From Mycobacterium conspicuum (GTDB taxonomy: Bacteria; Actinomycetota; Actinomycetes; Mycobacteriales; Mycobacteriaceae), in the NCBI RefSeq assembly GCF_010730195.1, contig NZ_AP022613.1, positions 1,302,001-1,366,000 of the forward strand: a DNA stretch of 64,000 nucleotides, written 5' to 3'. This document shows, in pieces, positions 8,598 through 16,872 of the stretch; positions within the stretch are counted from its first letter, which is position 1; each line of letters opens with the position of its first letter. The notes beneath the pieces were generated by a model. It made no database searches, was not told where the DNA came from, and saw nothing but the letters and a program-made list of their open reading frames with translations. The translations under genes and the position numbers were made by a program.

Positions 8598-8609
8598 ACA
8601 CTTTCAGCG

Positions 8610-9272
8610 ATGGAACGCAAGGCCCCAACGCCGACCACGGTGCGCCTGCGCCGGGCGAGGACCGACATCCGCCAGGCGCTGCTGGAGTCGGCGCTAGTCG
8701 AGTTCGGGGCCAAGGGCTTCGACGGCGCGTCGACGCGGACGATCGCATCCCGCGTGCAGGCGCATCAGCCGCAGATCAACTATCACTTCGAGTCGAAAAC
8801 GGCCCTGTGGACCGCCGCGGTGGATCACCTGTTCGCGCTGTTGCGCGAGGCATTCGACGGCGCCATCCCTGCGACGCCCACCGGCGTTGAAGTGTCGGCA
8901 CTGGCTACCGCCTTTGCCGACGGGATACGTCGATTCGTAGCATTTGCCGCCGAGCACCCCGAGCTCAACCAGATCATGGTTCATGAGGGCACCGCAGAGA
9001 CCGACCGGTTGAAGTGGATGATCGAAACGCATGTAAAGCCGTTCTTCGACGGTATCCGACCGGCCTGGCGAGTGCTTCGCAAAGCCGGCGTTGCTGCACC
9101 CATCGACAGCGAGATCCTGTACTACGTGCTCATTGGCGCGGCATCGCTGCCCTACGTGAATGCCCCTGAAGTCCGCCTTCTCACCGGGCGGGATCCCAGT
9201 AGCGCCACCTGGATTCGGGCTCACGCCGACGGATTGGTCGCCATCCTGCTGCCGGGGTTAGCCGCCGGCTGA
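8610..9272 (+). CDS. TetR-family transcriptional regulator
   Basis: A 220-residue TetR protein. The N-terminal helix-turn-helix reads ALVEFGAKGFDGASTRTIASRVQAHQPQINYHFESKTALW (about 28-66); the C-terminal ligand domain ends ATWIRAHADGLVAILLPGL. The ATG at 8610 lies just after the palindromic operator; the frame is open upstream, but those codons cross the operator and the divergent gene. It probably represses itself and the divergent oxidoreductase-methyltransferase pair. The inducer is unknown. Confidence 0.9.
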   Translation: MERKAPTPTTVRLRRARTDIRQALLESALVEFGAKGFDGASTRTIASRVQAHQPQINYHFESKTALWTAAVDHLFALLREAFDGAIPATPTGVEVSALATAFADGIRRFVAFAAEHPELNQIMVHEGTAETDRLKWMIETHVKPFFDGIRPAWRVLRKAGVAAPIDSEILYYVLIGAASLPYVNAPEVRLLTGRDPSSATWIRAHADGLVAILLPGLAAG

Positions 9273-9318
9273 TACCCGCGTGGCAGTCGGCGCGGCCGGG
9301 CTGGAGCCAGCTTGCTTT

Positions 9319-9335
9319 ACTTGCTCGCGCGAACA
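9319..9335 (+). promoter_or_regulatory. Putative MarR-box upstream of the marR-type gene
   Basis: The motif ACTTGCTCGCGCGAACA starts 39 bp before the marR-type GTG. Two close matches to ACTTGCnnGCGCnnrCA occur at 10303 and 10559, before the next two promoters. Shared only within this neighbourhood as far as I could see, it is a candidate binding site for the MarR protein (autoregulation). Confidence 0.6.
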
Positions 9336-9357
9336 GATATTCCGTAATGTAAGCCTC

Positions 9358-9921
9358 GTGGCAGCTGGGAAGCCGGGCGGCAAGAGAGCACGAAGGACGA
9401 AGCAAGAAGGGGTAACTCCGCTTACCGCGGGTGAAGTCAAGGTGATTCGAGCACTGCACCCGGGTTTTGTGACCATGATGCGGCAGCTCGATGCTGACTT
9501 GCAGCGCGAGCATCGTATGTCGCACGCGGAATTCGTCGCGTTGATGTTTTTGTCCGAGGCTTCCGACCGCACGCTGGGGCTCAGCGAACTGGCTCGGCGC
9601 TGCCAGCAGTCGTTGAGCGCGATCAGCCGCACCATCGGGCGGTTGGAGGCCCAGGCGTTGGTCCGCCGTGAGCAGTCATCGCAGGACGCCCGCGCTTACA
9701 ACGCTGTGCTCACCGATGAAGGGCTCACCCGATTGGAGCAAGCCGTCCCAACCCACGTCGTCAGTCTGCGTCGCCACCTATTCGATCACCTCGACGGCGT
9801 CGACCTCAAAGCCATCGGCAATGCATTCGCAAGCATCGCGGCCGCCGCTAGTGGAGACCCTCACGCGGTTCCCGATCAACCATCACCAGACACCCCGGTT
9901 GGGCGATACATCACGGGCTGA
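9358..9921 (+). CDS. MarR-family transcriptional regulator
   Basis: A 187-residue winged-helix regulator. The MarR core is visible: MSHAEFVALMFLSEA, LGLSELARRCQQSLSAISRTIGRLEAQALVRREQSSQDARAYNAVLTDEG, with the DNA-recognition helix in SLSAISRTIGRLE and the wing in QDARAYN. The start is GTG at 9358; upstream in-frame codons would run through the putative operator. No redox Cys like that of OhrR is visible in the N-terminal helix, so the signal is not obvious. It is followed by a convergent small secreted protein and, further on, a Dps gene, both preceded by the same sequence motif. Confidence 0.88.
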   Translation: MAAGKPGGKRARRTKQEGVTPLTAGEVKVIRALHPGFVTMMRQLDADLQREHRMSHAEFVALMFLSEASDRTLGLSELARRCQQSLSAISRTIGRLEAQALVRREQSSQDARAYNAVLTDEGLTRLEQAVPTHVVSLRRHLFDHLDGVDLKAIGNAFASIAAAASGDPHAVPDQPSPDTPVGRYITG

Positions 9922-9947
9922 ACGGCAGCGACGCCGCGTTGGAGACT

Positions 9948-10229
9948 TCAATTTCGACGTGGTTGCCCGGGCTGGGGCGGTGGCGGTAGTCCCGGCACCC
10001 GCGCAGCGAGACCCTCCCGGATCCCCGCCTCTATCCCTGCCGCCGGGCTGCCAGCGGGTGGGGTGGTCTTCTGGCAGCTACAGCTGAGGCCGCCAAACGG
10101 GTTCGGGCCGGCGCCGCCGACCGCGTTCGAGTCGGCGTTGGCCGGTGCTGCCGCCCCAACAATGGAGCCGAGAGCAATCGCGGCGCTGACCGCTATTTTG
10201 GTGATCACTCGGCGGTGCTGAGTCGTCAT
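9948..10229 (-). CDS. Small secreted Pro/Gly-rich protein of unknown function
   Basis: A 93-residue protein with a clear Sec signal peptide: basic MTTQHRRVITK, a hydrophobic core, and an APANA cleavage site after about residue 32. The mature part (about 61 residues) contains GGAGPNPFGGLSCSCQ and a Pro-rich end LPPPPQPGQPRR. The two Cys (S-C-S-C) could form a disulfide or bind metal. The ribosome site GAGGAAAGAGG lies just before the ATG. It looks like a family of tiny exported mycobacterial proteins; I do not know its function. The MarR-box at 10303 lies 74 bp upstream. Confidence 0.75.
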   Translation of the reverse strand: MTTQHRRVITKIAVSAAIALGSIVGAAAPANADSNAVGGAGPNPFGGLSCSCQKTTPPAGSPAAGIEAGIREGLAARVPGLPPPPQPGQPRRN

Positions 10230-10302
10230 GTCGTCCTCTTTCCTCGAGATGAAAACGGACGCCTCGTCGCGGTGACCGTCTGACTTGCCTACGCCAGCCT
10301 AT

Positions 10303-10324
10303 ACTTGCTTGCGCGTACAAGCAA
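10303..10324. promoter_or_regulatory. MarR-box-like inverted repeat upstream of secreted-protein gene
   Basis: ACTTGCTTGCGCGTACA matches the site before the marR-type gene. Within it, TTGCTTG (10305-10311) and CAAGCAA (10318-10324) form an exact 7-bp inverted repeat around six bases, the expected shape for a dimeric regulator. Confidence 0.62.
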
Positions 10325-10558
10325 TCGATGGTCAGCAGGCATGCCATGCTTCGATCTGCGCATCCCTCGCCACGGCACTCGAAAGCATGTGCCGCCGAGC
10401 AGGCTTCGACTTCTGTAGCCGGGTCGTGAGCAGGCCACCAGCGCTCACCATGGGTCGTTGCGGGCCTTCTTGGCATCGCTCGCGCTTCGTTGACTGTAAG
10501 CGACGTCACCGATCGGCCTCCGGCATTAGCCCTTGTTTGTTGGCGCCAGCAAGCATAA

Positions 10559-10575
10559 ACTTGCGAGCGCAAGCA
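10559..10575. promoter_or_regulatory. MarR-box-like palindrome upstream of dps
   Basis: ACTTGCGAGCGCAAGCA contains the exact palindrome CTTGCG-AG-CGCAAG (10560-10573). It lies 25 bp before the dps ATG, where a bound repressor would block transcription or early elongation. It is the third copy of the ACTTGCnnGCGC motif in 1.3 kb. Confidence 0.62.
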
Positions 10576-10600
10576 AATTATCGGGAAGAATAGGTGACCC

Positions 10601-11113
10601 ATGACCGCAGCCCCCATGACCGATCGGCGAGGCAATCGTCGTTTTGCCGACGACATCGTGAACTTCACGGCGTCCCCACGGCTGGCCGCCAATCTGCAGC
10701 GCGTGCTAGTCGACCTCATCGAACTGCACCTGCAAGGCAAGCAAGCACACTGGAACGTCATCGGCTCAAACTTCCGCGATCTGCACCTGCAGCTCGACGA
10801 GCTCGTTGACGCCGCGCGCGACGCCAGCGACACCATCGCCGAGCGGATGCGTGCCCTCGACGCCGTTCCCGACGGCCGGTCCGACACGGTCGCAGCGACG
10901 ACAAGCCTGCCGCAATTCCCGGCCGACCAGGTAAACACCGGTGACGTCGTCGATCTGGTGACCGCGCGGACGTACGCAACGGTCGACACCATCCGTGACG
11001 TGCACGACGCCGTCGACGCCGAAGAGCCCAGCACGAGCGATCTGCTCCACGAGATCATCCACTCACTGGAGAAGCTCGCGTGGATGATCAGGTCCGAGAA
11101 TCGAAAGATTTAA
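10601..11113 (+). CDS. dps: Dps-family ferritin-like protein (resembles mycobacterial Dps2)
   Basis: A 170-residue four-helix DNA-protection protein that oxidises and stores iron and shields DNA in stress or stationary phase. The family core LVDLIELHLQGKQAHWNVIGSNFRDLHLQLDELVD (about 35-70) contains the ferroxidase His (HWN) and Asp/Glu ligands; ATVDTIRDVHDAVDAEEPSTSDLLHEII follows. The pattern agrees closely with what I recall of M. smegmatis Dps2 rather than Dps1. An N-terminal basic stretch (TDRRGNRR) could help DNA binding. It is probably under the MarR-type regulator 0.7 kb upstream. Its stop overlaps that of the next, convergent gene. Confidence 0.9.
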   Translation: MTAAPMTDRRGNRRFADDIVNFTASPRLAANLQRVLVDLIELHLQGKQAHWNVIGSNFRDLHLQLDELVDAARDASDTIAERMRALDAVPDGRSDTVAATTSLPQFPADQVNTGDVVDLVTARTYATVDTIRDVHDAVDAEEPSTSDLLHEIIHSLEKLAWMIRSENRKI

Positions 11114-11553
11114 TAACTGAGAGGGTGGAGCATTCGCTTGGCGTCGAAGCTGTTCCACGCTCGCGGACGAAGCTCGATGACGACGCGGTCCTGCCGGGCC
11201 AACGCCGCGGCGTCCAGGCCCGCCATTTGGCAGAACCGCGGGTAGAACCATTCGGCTGTGGACACGTCGTCGTGCACGACCGCCAACGTCCGGGCACTGA
11301 TCATCCGGCCATGGCCGAGTGGTTTACCTGCGCTGGACACTGCGACCGTGCTTCGGGGGTCCGCGACCAGGCAGGCGACCCGGGGACGGTCGCGGAAGGA
11401 CGTCACCCAGAAGGCATCGCGCTCAAACACGTAGGTGAGGAACGTCGATACCGGCCAGCCGTCGCTGTTGAGCCACCCGACGGCGCACTCGGTCTGCACC
11501 GCGAGCAGTTGCGTTCGCTCGTCATCAGTCAGTCGGAAGGCCGTGAAATCCAT
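11110..11553 (-). CDS. Pyridoxamine 5'-phosphate oxidase-like / flavin-binding protein
   Basis: A 147-residue split-barrel protein. CAVGWLNSDGWPVSTFLTYVFERDAFWVTSF, RVACLVADPRSTVAVSSAG and RVVIELRPRAWNSFDAKRM are family-like. It is shorter than, and not closely similar to, the other split-barrel protein of this window (7953-8555). The function is unknown; such proteins reduce small molecules with FMN, F420 or haem-type cofactors. It is encoded convergently with dps, the two stops overlapping by 4 bp, and 23 bp downstream of the start of the catabolic block. Confidence 0.75.
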   Translation of the reverse strand: MDFTAFRLTDDERTQLLAVQTECAVGWLNSDGWPVSTFLTYVFERDAFWVTSFRDRPRVACLVADPRSTVAVSSAGKPLGHGRMISARTLAVVHDDVSTAEWFYPRFCQMAGLDAAALARQDRVVIELRPRAWNSFDAKRMLHPLSY

Positions 11554-11576
11554 GGCTTTCCCTTCCTCGTCAAGTC

Positions 11577-13217
11577 CTAGTCGCGCCGAAGCCGGTCCGC
11601 CGCCAACACCCGGACCAGCTCCTGGCGGTCGAGCTTGCCGGTGGGCAGCATCGGCAGTTCGTTCTCGGCGAGAACCGTGACGATGGTCGGCACCTTGAAC
11701 CCGGAGAGATTGGCGCGGGCGTGGGCGGCGACGGCCTCGGTGGACAGCTGGGCCCCGTGTGCGGGTACGACGGCGGCGGCGACGATCTCGCCGCGCACCG
11801 GATGGGGCAGGGCGACGACGAAGCTGTGCAGCACGCCGGGCATGGCGTCCAGTACCGATTCGACCTCGGCCGGTGAGACATTCGACCCAGCGGTTTTGAT
11901 CAGGGCGCTGGCGCGGCCCGTGAAGTGCAGATGCCCGGCGTCGTCGAACCAGCCACGGTCCCCGGTGTCATACCAACCGTCGGTGGTGAACACCTCGTGG
12001 CGTTCCTGCTTGTAGATGCCGCTCATCACGATCGGGCCGCGCACTTGGATCTCGCCCTCTTGCCCCGGCGCAACCTCGAGGCCTGCGGCGTCCACGATCC
12101 GGTGCTGCACGACCCCGGGCAGTGGGATCCCGAACGAGCCGCGGCGTTCTGGCGGTAGCGGGGTGTCGGGCACCTCGACCATGGTGTGCGGGCCGCCGGT
12201 CTCGGTCATGCCGAGCAGGTTGGGGGTCAACTCGGGTTCGCTGGGCCGACGTTCGGGCGGCAGCGCCTCCAGCATGGTGCCGCCCCTGACGCTGGACAGG
12301 TCGCGCTTGGCGAAGTCGGGATGGTCGGCCATGGCTTGACTGGCCTGCGCCCAGCACGAGATGAACGTGGCCCGCTCGCGTTCCAACAGCGCCAGCGTGG
12401 CACCGGCGTCGAAGACATCTTGGGCCAGGATCGCTGCTCCGGTGGAGAGCGCCTGCAACACCACCATGGTCAGTCCGCCCACCCAAAAGAACGGCATCGG
12501 GGAGTAGATGCGGTCGGTGGCGGTGACGCCGCGGTGGCGGGCCAGGATGGCTGCATGGCGCACCAGGCTGCCGTGGGTGTGCGCGACGGATTTCGGGAGT
12601 GCCGTGGTCCCGGACGTCGTGACCAGCACGAGCTCGTCGGCGGGGCGGACCTCTTGCTCAGCCGAGCCGGTCAGCGGCGCGACGGGACCAAAGCTGGTGG
12701 GCCAGGGCGTCGTCCACTCCCGGTCGCAGTCGGGCCACACGTGCACCCGCCGCAGGTAGGGGACGGCCTGGAGGGCGATCGCGGGGTCGCCGTCGGCCAG
12801 GCCGGGCAGGGCGTCGGCGACTCGGGCGACGAGGTCGCGGCCGGCGATCGAGCGGCCCATCAGGAGCACCTGGGTGTCGGTGTGGCGCAGCAGCCGGGCG
12901 AGTTCGGCGCCCGGTGCGAAGGTCGACAATGGGACCGTGAGCGCGCCGATGCGTGCCGCGGCCAACCACGCGATGAGCCACTGGGCGCAGTTGGGGAACA
13001 GGATGCCGACACGGGTTCCCTTGCCCACGCCCGAGGCCAACAGCGCATCGGCGAGTGTCCTGGACTGCGCGTCGGCCTCGGCGAAACTCAGCCGCTCGTC
13101 GTCGGTGACCAGGAACTCGCCGTCGGGCTGCGCGCGCCGCCGCGACAGCAGTTCGGGGACACTGCCCGGCAGGTCGGCGGGTGCCGATTTGTCCGACGCG
13201 GTCGGCGCCGCGGCCAT
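11577..13217 (-). CDS. AMP-forming acyl-CoA synthetase
   Basis: A 546-residue ANL ligase. Motifs are the P-loop VTTSGTTALPKSVAHTHG, GMTETGGPH, GWYDTGDRGWFDD, FTGRASALIKTAGSNVSP and the catalytic Lys528 in LPTGKLDRQE. The hinge is F-T-G-R-A instead of the commoner T-G-R-x-K/D, a modest deviation. The ATG at 13217 overlaps the P450 stop (ATGA); in-frame sequence further upstream is the Arg-rich antisense of the P450. With the P450 and amidohydrolase upstream it forms a three-gene operon that could oxidise, cleave and CoA-activate a cyclic substrate (inference). Confidence 0.9.
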   Translation of the reverse strand: MAAAPTASDKSAPADLPGSVPELLSRRRAQPDGEFLVTDDERLSFAEADAQSRTLADALLASGVGKGTRVGILFPNCAQWLIAWLAAARIGALTVPLSTFAPGAELARLLRHTDTQVLLMGRSIAGRDLVARVADALPGLADGDPAIALQAVPYLRRVHVWPDCDREWTTPWPTSFGPVAPLTGSAEQEVRPADELVLVTTSGTTALPKSVAHTHGSLVRHAAILARHRGVTATDRIYSPMPFFWVGGLTMVVLQALSTGAAILAQDVFDAGATLALLERERATFISCWAQASQAMADHPDFAKRDLSSVRGGTMLEALPPERRPSEPELTPNLLGMTETGGPHTMVEVPDTPLPPERRGSFGIPLPGVVQHRIVDAAGLEVAPGQEGEIQVRGPIVMSGIYKQERHEVFTTDGWYDTGDRGWFDDAGHLHFTGRASALIKTAGSNVSPAEVESVLDAMPGVLHSFVVALPHPVRGEIVAAAVVPAHGAQLSTEAVAAHARANLSGFKVPTIVTVLAENELPMLPTGKLDRQELVRVLAADRLRRD

Positions 13218-14461
13218 CAGCCGACGTGCACCGGAATGTGCGAATAGCCGGCCACGTTGGACATCGTCACCCGCTGCAAACCGTCGGGGTTGACGGCGAA
13301 ACGCGGCCAGTGCTCGCGGATCGCGTGCAGGGCGACCCGGGTCTCGAGTCGCGCCAGCCAGGAACCCAGGCAGCTGTGGGCGCCGTACCCGAAGGCCAGG
13401 GTGGTGGCGCCGCCCCGCCTGATGTCGAAAGCGTCGGGCCGGTCGTAGGCGCGCGGGTCGCGGGTCGCCGCGCCGGTGACCAGCAGCGTCGGGTTTCCCG
13501 CCGGGATGGTGCCGCTGTCGAGTACCACGTCGCGGGTGGCGAACCGGCCCTGATATTGCGAGGGCGGGTTGAGCCGCAGCATCTCCTCGATCGCGCCGGG
13601 GATCAGTCCGGGATCGGCGAGCACCAGCTCCCATTGATCGGGATTGTGGTGGAAGGCCATGACGCCGTTGCCCACCAGCTTGGTCACCGTTTCACTGCCC
13701 GCCGCCGCGATCAGCACCGCGAACGTGGCGATGTCCTCGTCGGTGAGCCGGTGCGTCACACCGGTCTCGTCCTCGTAGCTCGCGGTCACCAGGCGGCTGA
13801 TGATCAGGTCGTCGGGCCGGCGGCGCTTCTCGCGGGCCAGGTCCAGGAAGTACTCGCCCATCGCCATCGAGGCAGCCACTCCGCTCTCGGTGGCGAAGGG
13901 ATTGTTCTTCTCGCGGTGCAGGAACGCATCGGTCCACAGCCGGATCTGCTGGCGCTCGCCCGGAGGGACACCGAGCATCGAGGAGATGATTTCCACCGGG
14001 AACAGCGCCGCGAAGTCGGCCACCACGTCGAAGTCCTCTTTGCCCGCCAAGGCCTGGACGTAAGAGGTCACGACGTCGGTCACCAGTGGCTCGAGGTTGG
14101 CGATCGCCGCCTTGGTGAACACCTGGCGCACCAGCTTGCGCAGCCGCTCGTGTTCGGGAGGATCCAGGAGGATCAACATATTGAGTTCGTCGAACTTCCG
14201 GCGCATTGACAACGCATCCAGGGTGACCCCATAGGAGCTGCTGAACGTCTCCCAATCCCGATGGGCGGCCACGACGTCCTCATACCTGCTCAGGGCATAG
14301 AAATCCCACCGCTCGCTGTAATACACGGGCGCCTCGTCGCGCATCCAGCGGTAGGTCTCGTACGGGTCGTCGAAGAAGCTGTCGGAGTACGGATTGAACT
14401 CCATCGGGGAGCCGTCCTCGCGCGGTTTGGTGGCCGATACCGCCCCATGATCAGTCGACAT
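13217..14461 (-). CDS. Cytochrome P450
   Basis: A 414-residue soluble bacterial P450 mono-oxygenase. The I-helix oxygen-binding segment AAGSETV is at 253-259, the K-helix ExxR is Glu293-Arg296 (EEMLR), and the haem loop FGYGAHSCLG has the Cys364 thiolate. I-helix Ser replaces the more usual acidic residue in A-G-x-[D/E]-T by shifting (AGSET). No reductase or ferredoxin gene is adjacent, so electrons must come from elsewhere. One base separates its ATG from the amidohydrolase stop. A CYP family number cannot be assigned without alignment. Confidence 0.93.
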   Translation of the reverse strand: MSTDHGAVSATKPREDGSPMEFNPYSDSFFDDPYETYRWMRDEAPVYYSERWDFYALSRYEDVVAAHRDWETFSSSYGVTLDALSMRRKFDELNMLILLDPPEHERLRKLVRQVFTKAAIANLEPLVTDVVTSYVQALAGKEDFDVVADFAALFPVEIISSMLGVPPGERQQIRLWTDAFLHREKNNPFATESGVAASMAMGEYFLDLAREKRRRPDDLIISRLVTASYEDETGVTHRLTDEDIATFAVLIAAAGSETVTKLVGNGVMAFHHNPDQWELVLADPGLIPGAIEEMLRLNPPSQYQGRFATRDVVLDSGTIPAGNPTLLVTGAATRDPRAYDRPDAFDIRRGGATTLAFGYGAHSCLGSWLARLETRVALHAIREHWPRFAVNPDGLQRVTMSNVAGYSHIPVHVG

Positions 14462-14462
14462 G

Positions 14463-15647
14463 TCAGGCGTCGATCCGCATCATGCTCGACAGCGTGCCGC
14501 CCATCACCATCGCGATCTCGTCGTCGCTCAGCTCTGGGTGCCGCTCGGGGTAGCTGAGCGGATCGGCCAGACCCTCGGGATGCGGGTAGTCCGAGCCGAA
14601 GAACAGGTGATCGATGGGCACCAGCTTCGCGAGCTCGGCCACGTTCTCCTCCCAGAAGGGATTGAAGTAGATGCACCGTTGGATGGCCTCCACCGGATCC
14701 TCGCTGTAGAGCTGCGGCATCTTCTTGCGGGTGTCCTTGAGGTTCTCCAGCAGCCGCGGCAGCCAGGTCGTTCCGTTCTCCACCATGCCGATCCGCAGCT
14801 CGGGAAACCGCGTCAGGAGTCCGTGGCAGGCCAGCGCCGCAACCGCATCCTCTGCCGGGTTGCGCGCCAGGCTGTAATAGGAGCGGAACGGCGACGGCTG
14901 GAACGGCCGGAACTCGCCGGAACCCTCCCAGTCGTTGGCGTAGCGCGAGTACCCGCTGTCGGAGGCGTGCATGATGACCAGCACCCCGGTCTCGACGACC
15001 CGCTTCCAGAACGGGTCGAATTCGGGCAGCGCGAATGACCGCGGGCCGTGCAGCCCGGGCACCGGAGCCGGGCGGATGAGAATTGCTCGGGCGCCGCGCT
15101 CGACCACCCAGTTCAGCTCCTCGATGGCGTTGTCCACTATGGGCAAGGTGATGATCGGGGTCGTGAAGATGCGGCCCTTGTAGTCGAATTGCCACGTCTC
15201 GTGTAACCACTGGTTCAGCGCGTGGATGATCGTGTGAGTCGCCTCGGGGTGCTCGCGGAAGCGCTCTTCCACCAGGCTTGCCAGCGTCGGGTACATCATC
15301 GACTTGTCGATGCCTTGCTCGTCGAGGAGCGCCAGGCGGGGCGCCGGTTCACGCATCGCGGGAGTTGCCTCGATCGCTTTACCAAGGATTTCGCGATGGG
15401 ATTTGCCTTCGGGGTTGCCGTTGTGGAAGTAGTCCTCCTGGGCCCCCGGAGCGGCGACCTTGTCGAACGTCGGGTTGGGAATGTACTCGCTGATCTGTCC
15501 CAAAGTGGCGATCTTGGTGCGTCCATCGACTTCCACGTAGCGGATGGCGCCGTGGTACTCGGGCGGCAAGAACTTGGTGAGGGCATCGCGTGTCTCGTAC
15601 ATGTGGTTATCACCATCGAAGACCGGAAATCCCAACCGCGATGTCAT
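14463..15647 (-). CDS. Amidohydrolase-superfamily (TIM-barrel, PF04909-type) hydrolase
   Basis: A 394-residue metal-dependent hydrolase or decarboxylase-like protein. The N-terminal metal motif FDGDNHMYE, a strand-5 histidine VLVIMHASD and the C-terminal FFGSDYPHPEG, with its conserved Asp, are diagnostic of the 2-amino-3-carboxymuconate-semialdehyde-decarboxylase/amidohydrolase-2 group. The ATG at 15647 follows a strong GGAGGAGG site; an upstream in-frame ATG adds only MAGRRRSS. It is the first gene of an operon with a P450 and an acyl-CoA synthetase. Related proteins are commonly found in mycobacterial steroid/terpenoid-type gene clusters; the substrate is unknown. Confidence 0.86.
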   Translation of the reverse strand: MTSRLGFPVFDGDNHMYETRDALTKFLPPEYHGAIRYVEVDGRTKIATLGQISEYIPNPTFDKVAAPGAQEDYFHNGNPEGKSHREILGKAIEATPAMREPAPRLALLDEQGIDKSMMYPTLASLVEERFREHPEATHTIIHALNQWLHETWQFDYKGRIFTTPIITLPIVDNAIEELNWVVERGARAILIRPAPVPGLHGPRSFALPEFDPFWKRVVETGVLVIMHASDSGYSRYANDWEGSGEFRPFQPSPFRSYYSLARNPAEDAVAALACHGLLTRFPELRIGMVENGTTWLPRLLENLKDTRKKMPQLYSEDPVEAIQRCIYFNPFWEENVAELAKLVPIDHLFFGSDYPHPEGLADPLSYPERHPELSDDEIAMVMGGTLSSMMRIDA

Positions 15648-15728
15648 TGAACTCCTCCTCCTGCCGGCCATAGCTGCATCGCAGAACGGCCGCTACTCCA
15701 CAGTGCGACAATCATATATGCGGCTGAC

Positions 15729-15747
15729 TCTAGCATCGAGTGCTAGA
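15729..15747. promoter_or_regulatory. Inverted repeat in divergent catabolic promoter region
   Basis: TCTAGCA, five bases, TGCTAGA (exact 7-bp arms) lies between the amidohydrolase operon (-, start 15647) and the acyl-CoA dehydrogenase operon (+, start 15834). It is a likely operator for a regulator not encoded next to it. Confidence 0.6.
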
Positions 15748-15833
15748 AAAGAGGATATAGGTTTACTTTTTCGTCGTGCATCAATCCGTTTACGGGTAAC
15801 GTGCCTTCTGTGGCGGCTGTGAGGAGGAACTAG

Positions 15834-16868
15834 GTGGATCTATCGCTGACCAGGGAGCAACGCGCGGTCCGCGACGCGTTCGCCGCCTTGTTCGGGAAAC
15901 AGGCCACGCCAGAACGGGTGCGCCGAGCGGAGCAGGGCCCGTCCATAGGCTTCGACGAGCTGCTCTGGCAGCACTATGCCGACATCGGTGCGCTGGGTAT
16001 TGGCGTGCCCTCGGACTGCGGGGGTGGGGACGGCGGTCTCCTCGAAGTCGCGCTGGTGGCTGAGGAAGCCGGCCGACGTCTCGCCCCGATCCCGGTCGCC
16101 GAGACCGCGGCCGCAGCCCGACTGCTGGGTCGCCTTCGCGAAAAAGAACTGCTGGTGCCAGTTCTGAGCGGATCGGTCATCGTGTCACTGGCCACGCGGC
16201 CCGGCCCGGCGGCACAGCAGTTGCTGGTCGACGGCGCAATCGCTGACGCGGTGCTGGCCCTCGACGGAGACTCCCTCGTATACGTGAACCGCCCGGCTGG
16301 CCTGCCCAAGACGGCGCACCGCAACCTCGGCGGGCTTTCGCTGGCCCGGTGGCACGCGCCGGGCCCGACCACCGTGCTCGCCGAAGGCAGTGAGGCGCGC
16401 GCGATCTTCGACACCGCGGTCGACGAGGTACGGGTGCTGCGCGCGGCCGCGCTCGTCGGGTTGGCCTCCGAGGCGGTAGGGATCGGTTCCCGGTACGCGA
16501 TCGTTCGCGAGGCCTTCGGCCAGCCGATCGGAATGTACCAAGCGGTCGCGCATCCGTTCGCCGACGCGATCACCGCCCTGGATGGTTCCCAGCTGCTGGT
16601 CCGCAAGGCCTGTTGGGCAATGGATTCCGCGCAGGACGATGCCGGCGCGCTGGCGGCGATGGCGTTCGTGTTCGCCTCCGAAGCGGCCTATCACGCGGCG
16701 ACGCACAGCCTGCATGTCCAGGGCGGATACGGGTTCATGGAGGAATACGACATCCAGTTGTATTACCGCAGAGCCAAAGCGTGGGCGGCGGCGTTCGCCG
16801 ACCCGCGACGCGAGCTGCTCACTGTCGCCGACCGACGGTTCGGGCCCGTGACGACCGGAGGTCGGTGA
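15834..16868 (+). CDS. Acyl-CoA dehydrogenase, short partner subunit
   Basis: A 344-residue FadE-like protein. It opens DLSLTREQRAVRDAFAALFGK, carries AIVREAFGQPIGMYQAVAHPFADAI in the C-terminal domain, and closes with HSLHVQGGYGFMEEYDIQLYYRRAKAW, a typical C-terminal helix region. It lacks the FAD/substrate loop C-x-x-[FY]-[ST]-E-P. The GTG at 15834 is preceded by GAGGAGG. Only 4 bp separate it from the longer dehydrogenase that follows, forming a second two-subunit pair as at 1-1781. Confidence 0.88.
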   Translation: MDLSLTREQRAVRDAFAALFGKQATPERVRRAEQGPSIGFDELLWQHYADIGALGIGVPSDCGGGDGGLLEVALVAEEAGRRLAPIPVAETAAAARLLGRLREKELLVPVLSGSVIVSLATRPGPAAQQLLVDGAIADAVLALDGDSLVYVNRPAGLPKTAHRNLGGLSLARWHAPGPTTVLAEGSEARAIFDTAVDEVRVLRAAALVGLASEAVGIGSRYAIVREAFGQPIGMYQAVAHPFADAITALDGSQLLVRKACWAMDSAQDDAGALAAMAFVFASEAAYHAATHSLHVQGGYGFMEEYDIQLYYRRAKAWAAAFADPRRELLTVADRRFGPVTTGGR

Positions 16869-16872
16869 CTCG

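Larger units (their letters stand above)
10230..10600. other. 371-bp divergent intergenic region with two MarR-box-like sites
   Basis: This spacer separates the secreted-protein gene (-) from the Dps gene (+). An open frame crosses it on +, but its Cys/Arg-rich composition is not gene-like. It contains the sites at 10303-10324 and 10559-10575, plus an isolated half-site-like ACTTGCCTACGC at 10283. No RNA gene was recognised. Confidence 0.6.

Noticed and set aside
9319..10575. The ACTTGC repeats as KstR2-type boxes
   Set aside because: They share CTTG cores, but the spacing and the GCGC centre do not follow the KstR2 pattern A-n-C-A-A-G-n-n-C-T-T-G-n-T, and the neighbouring genes are stress-related.
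10285..10593. A 102-residue open frame between the secreted-protein and dps genes
   Set aside because: It overlaps two regulatory palindromes, and its Cys/Arg-rich composition and lack of a ribosome site do not look like a mycobacterial protein.
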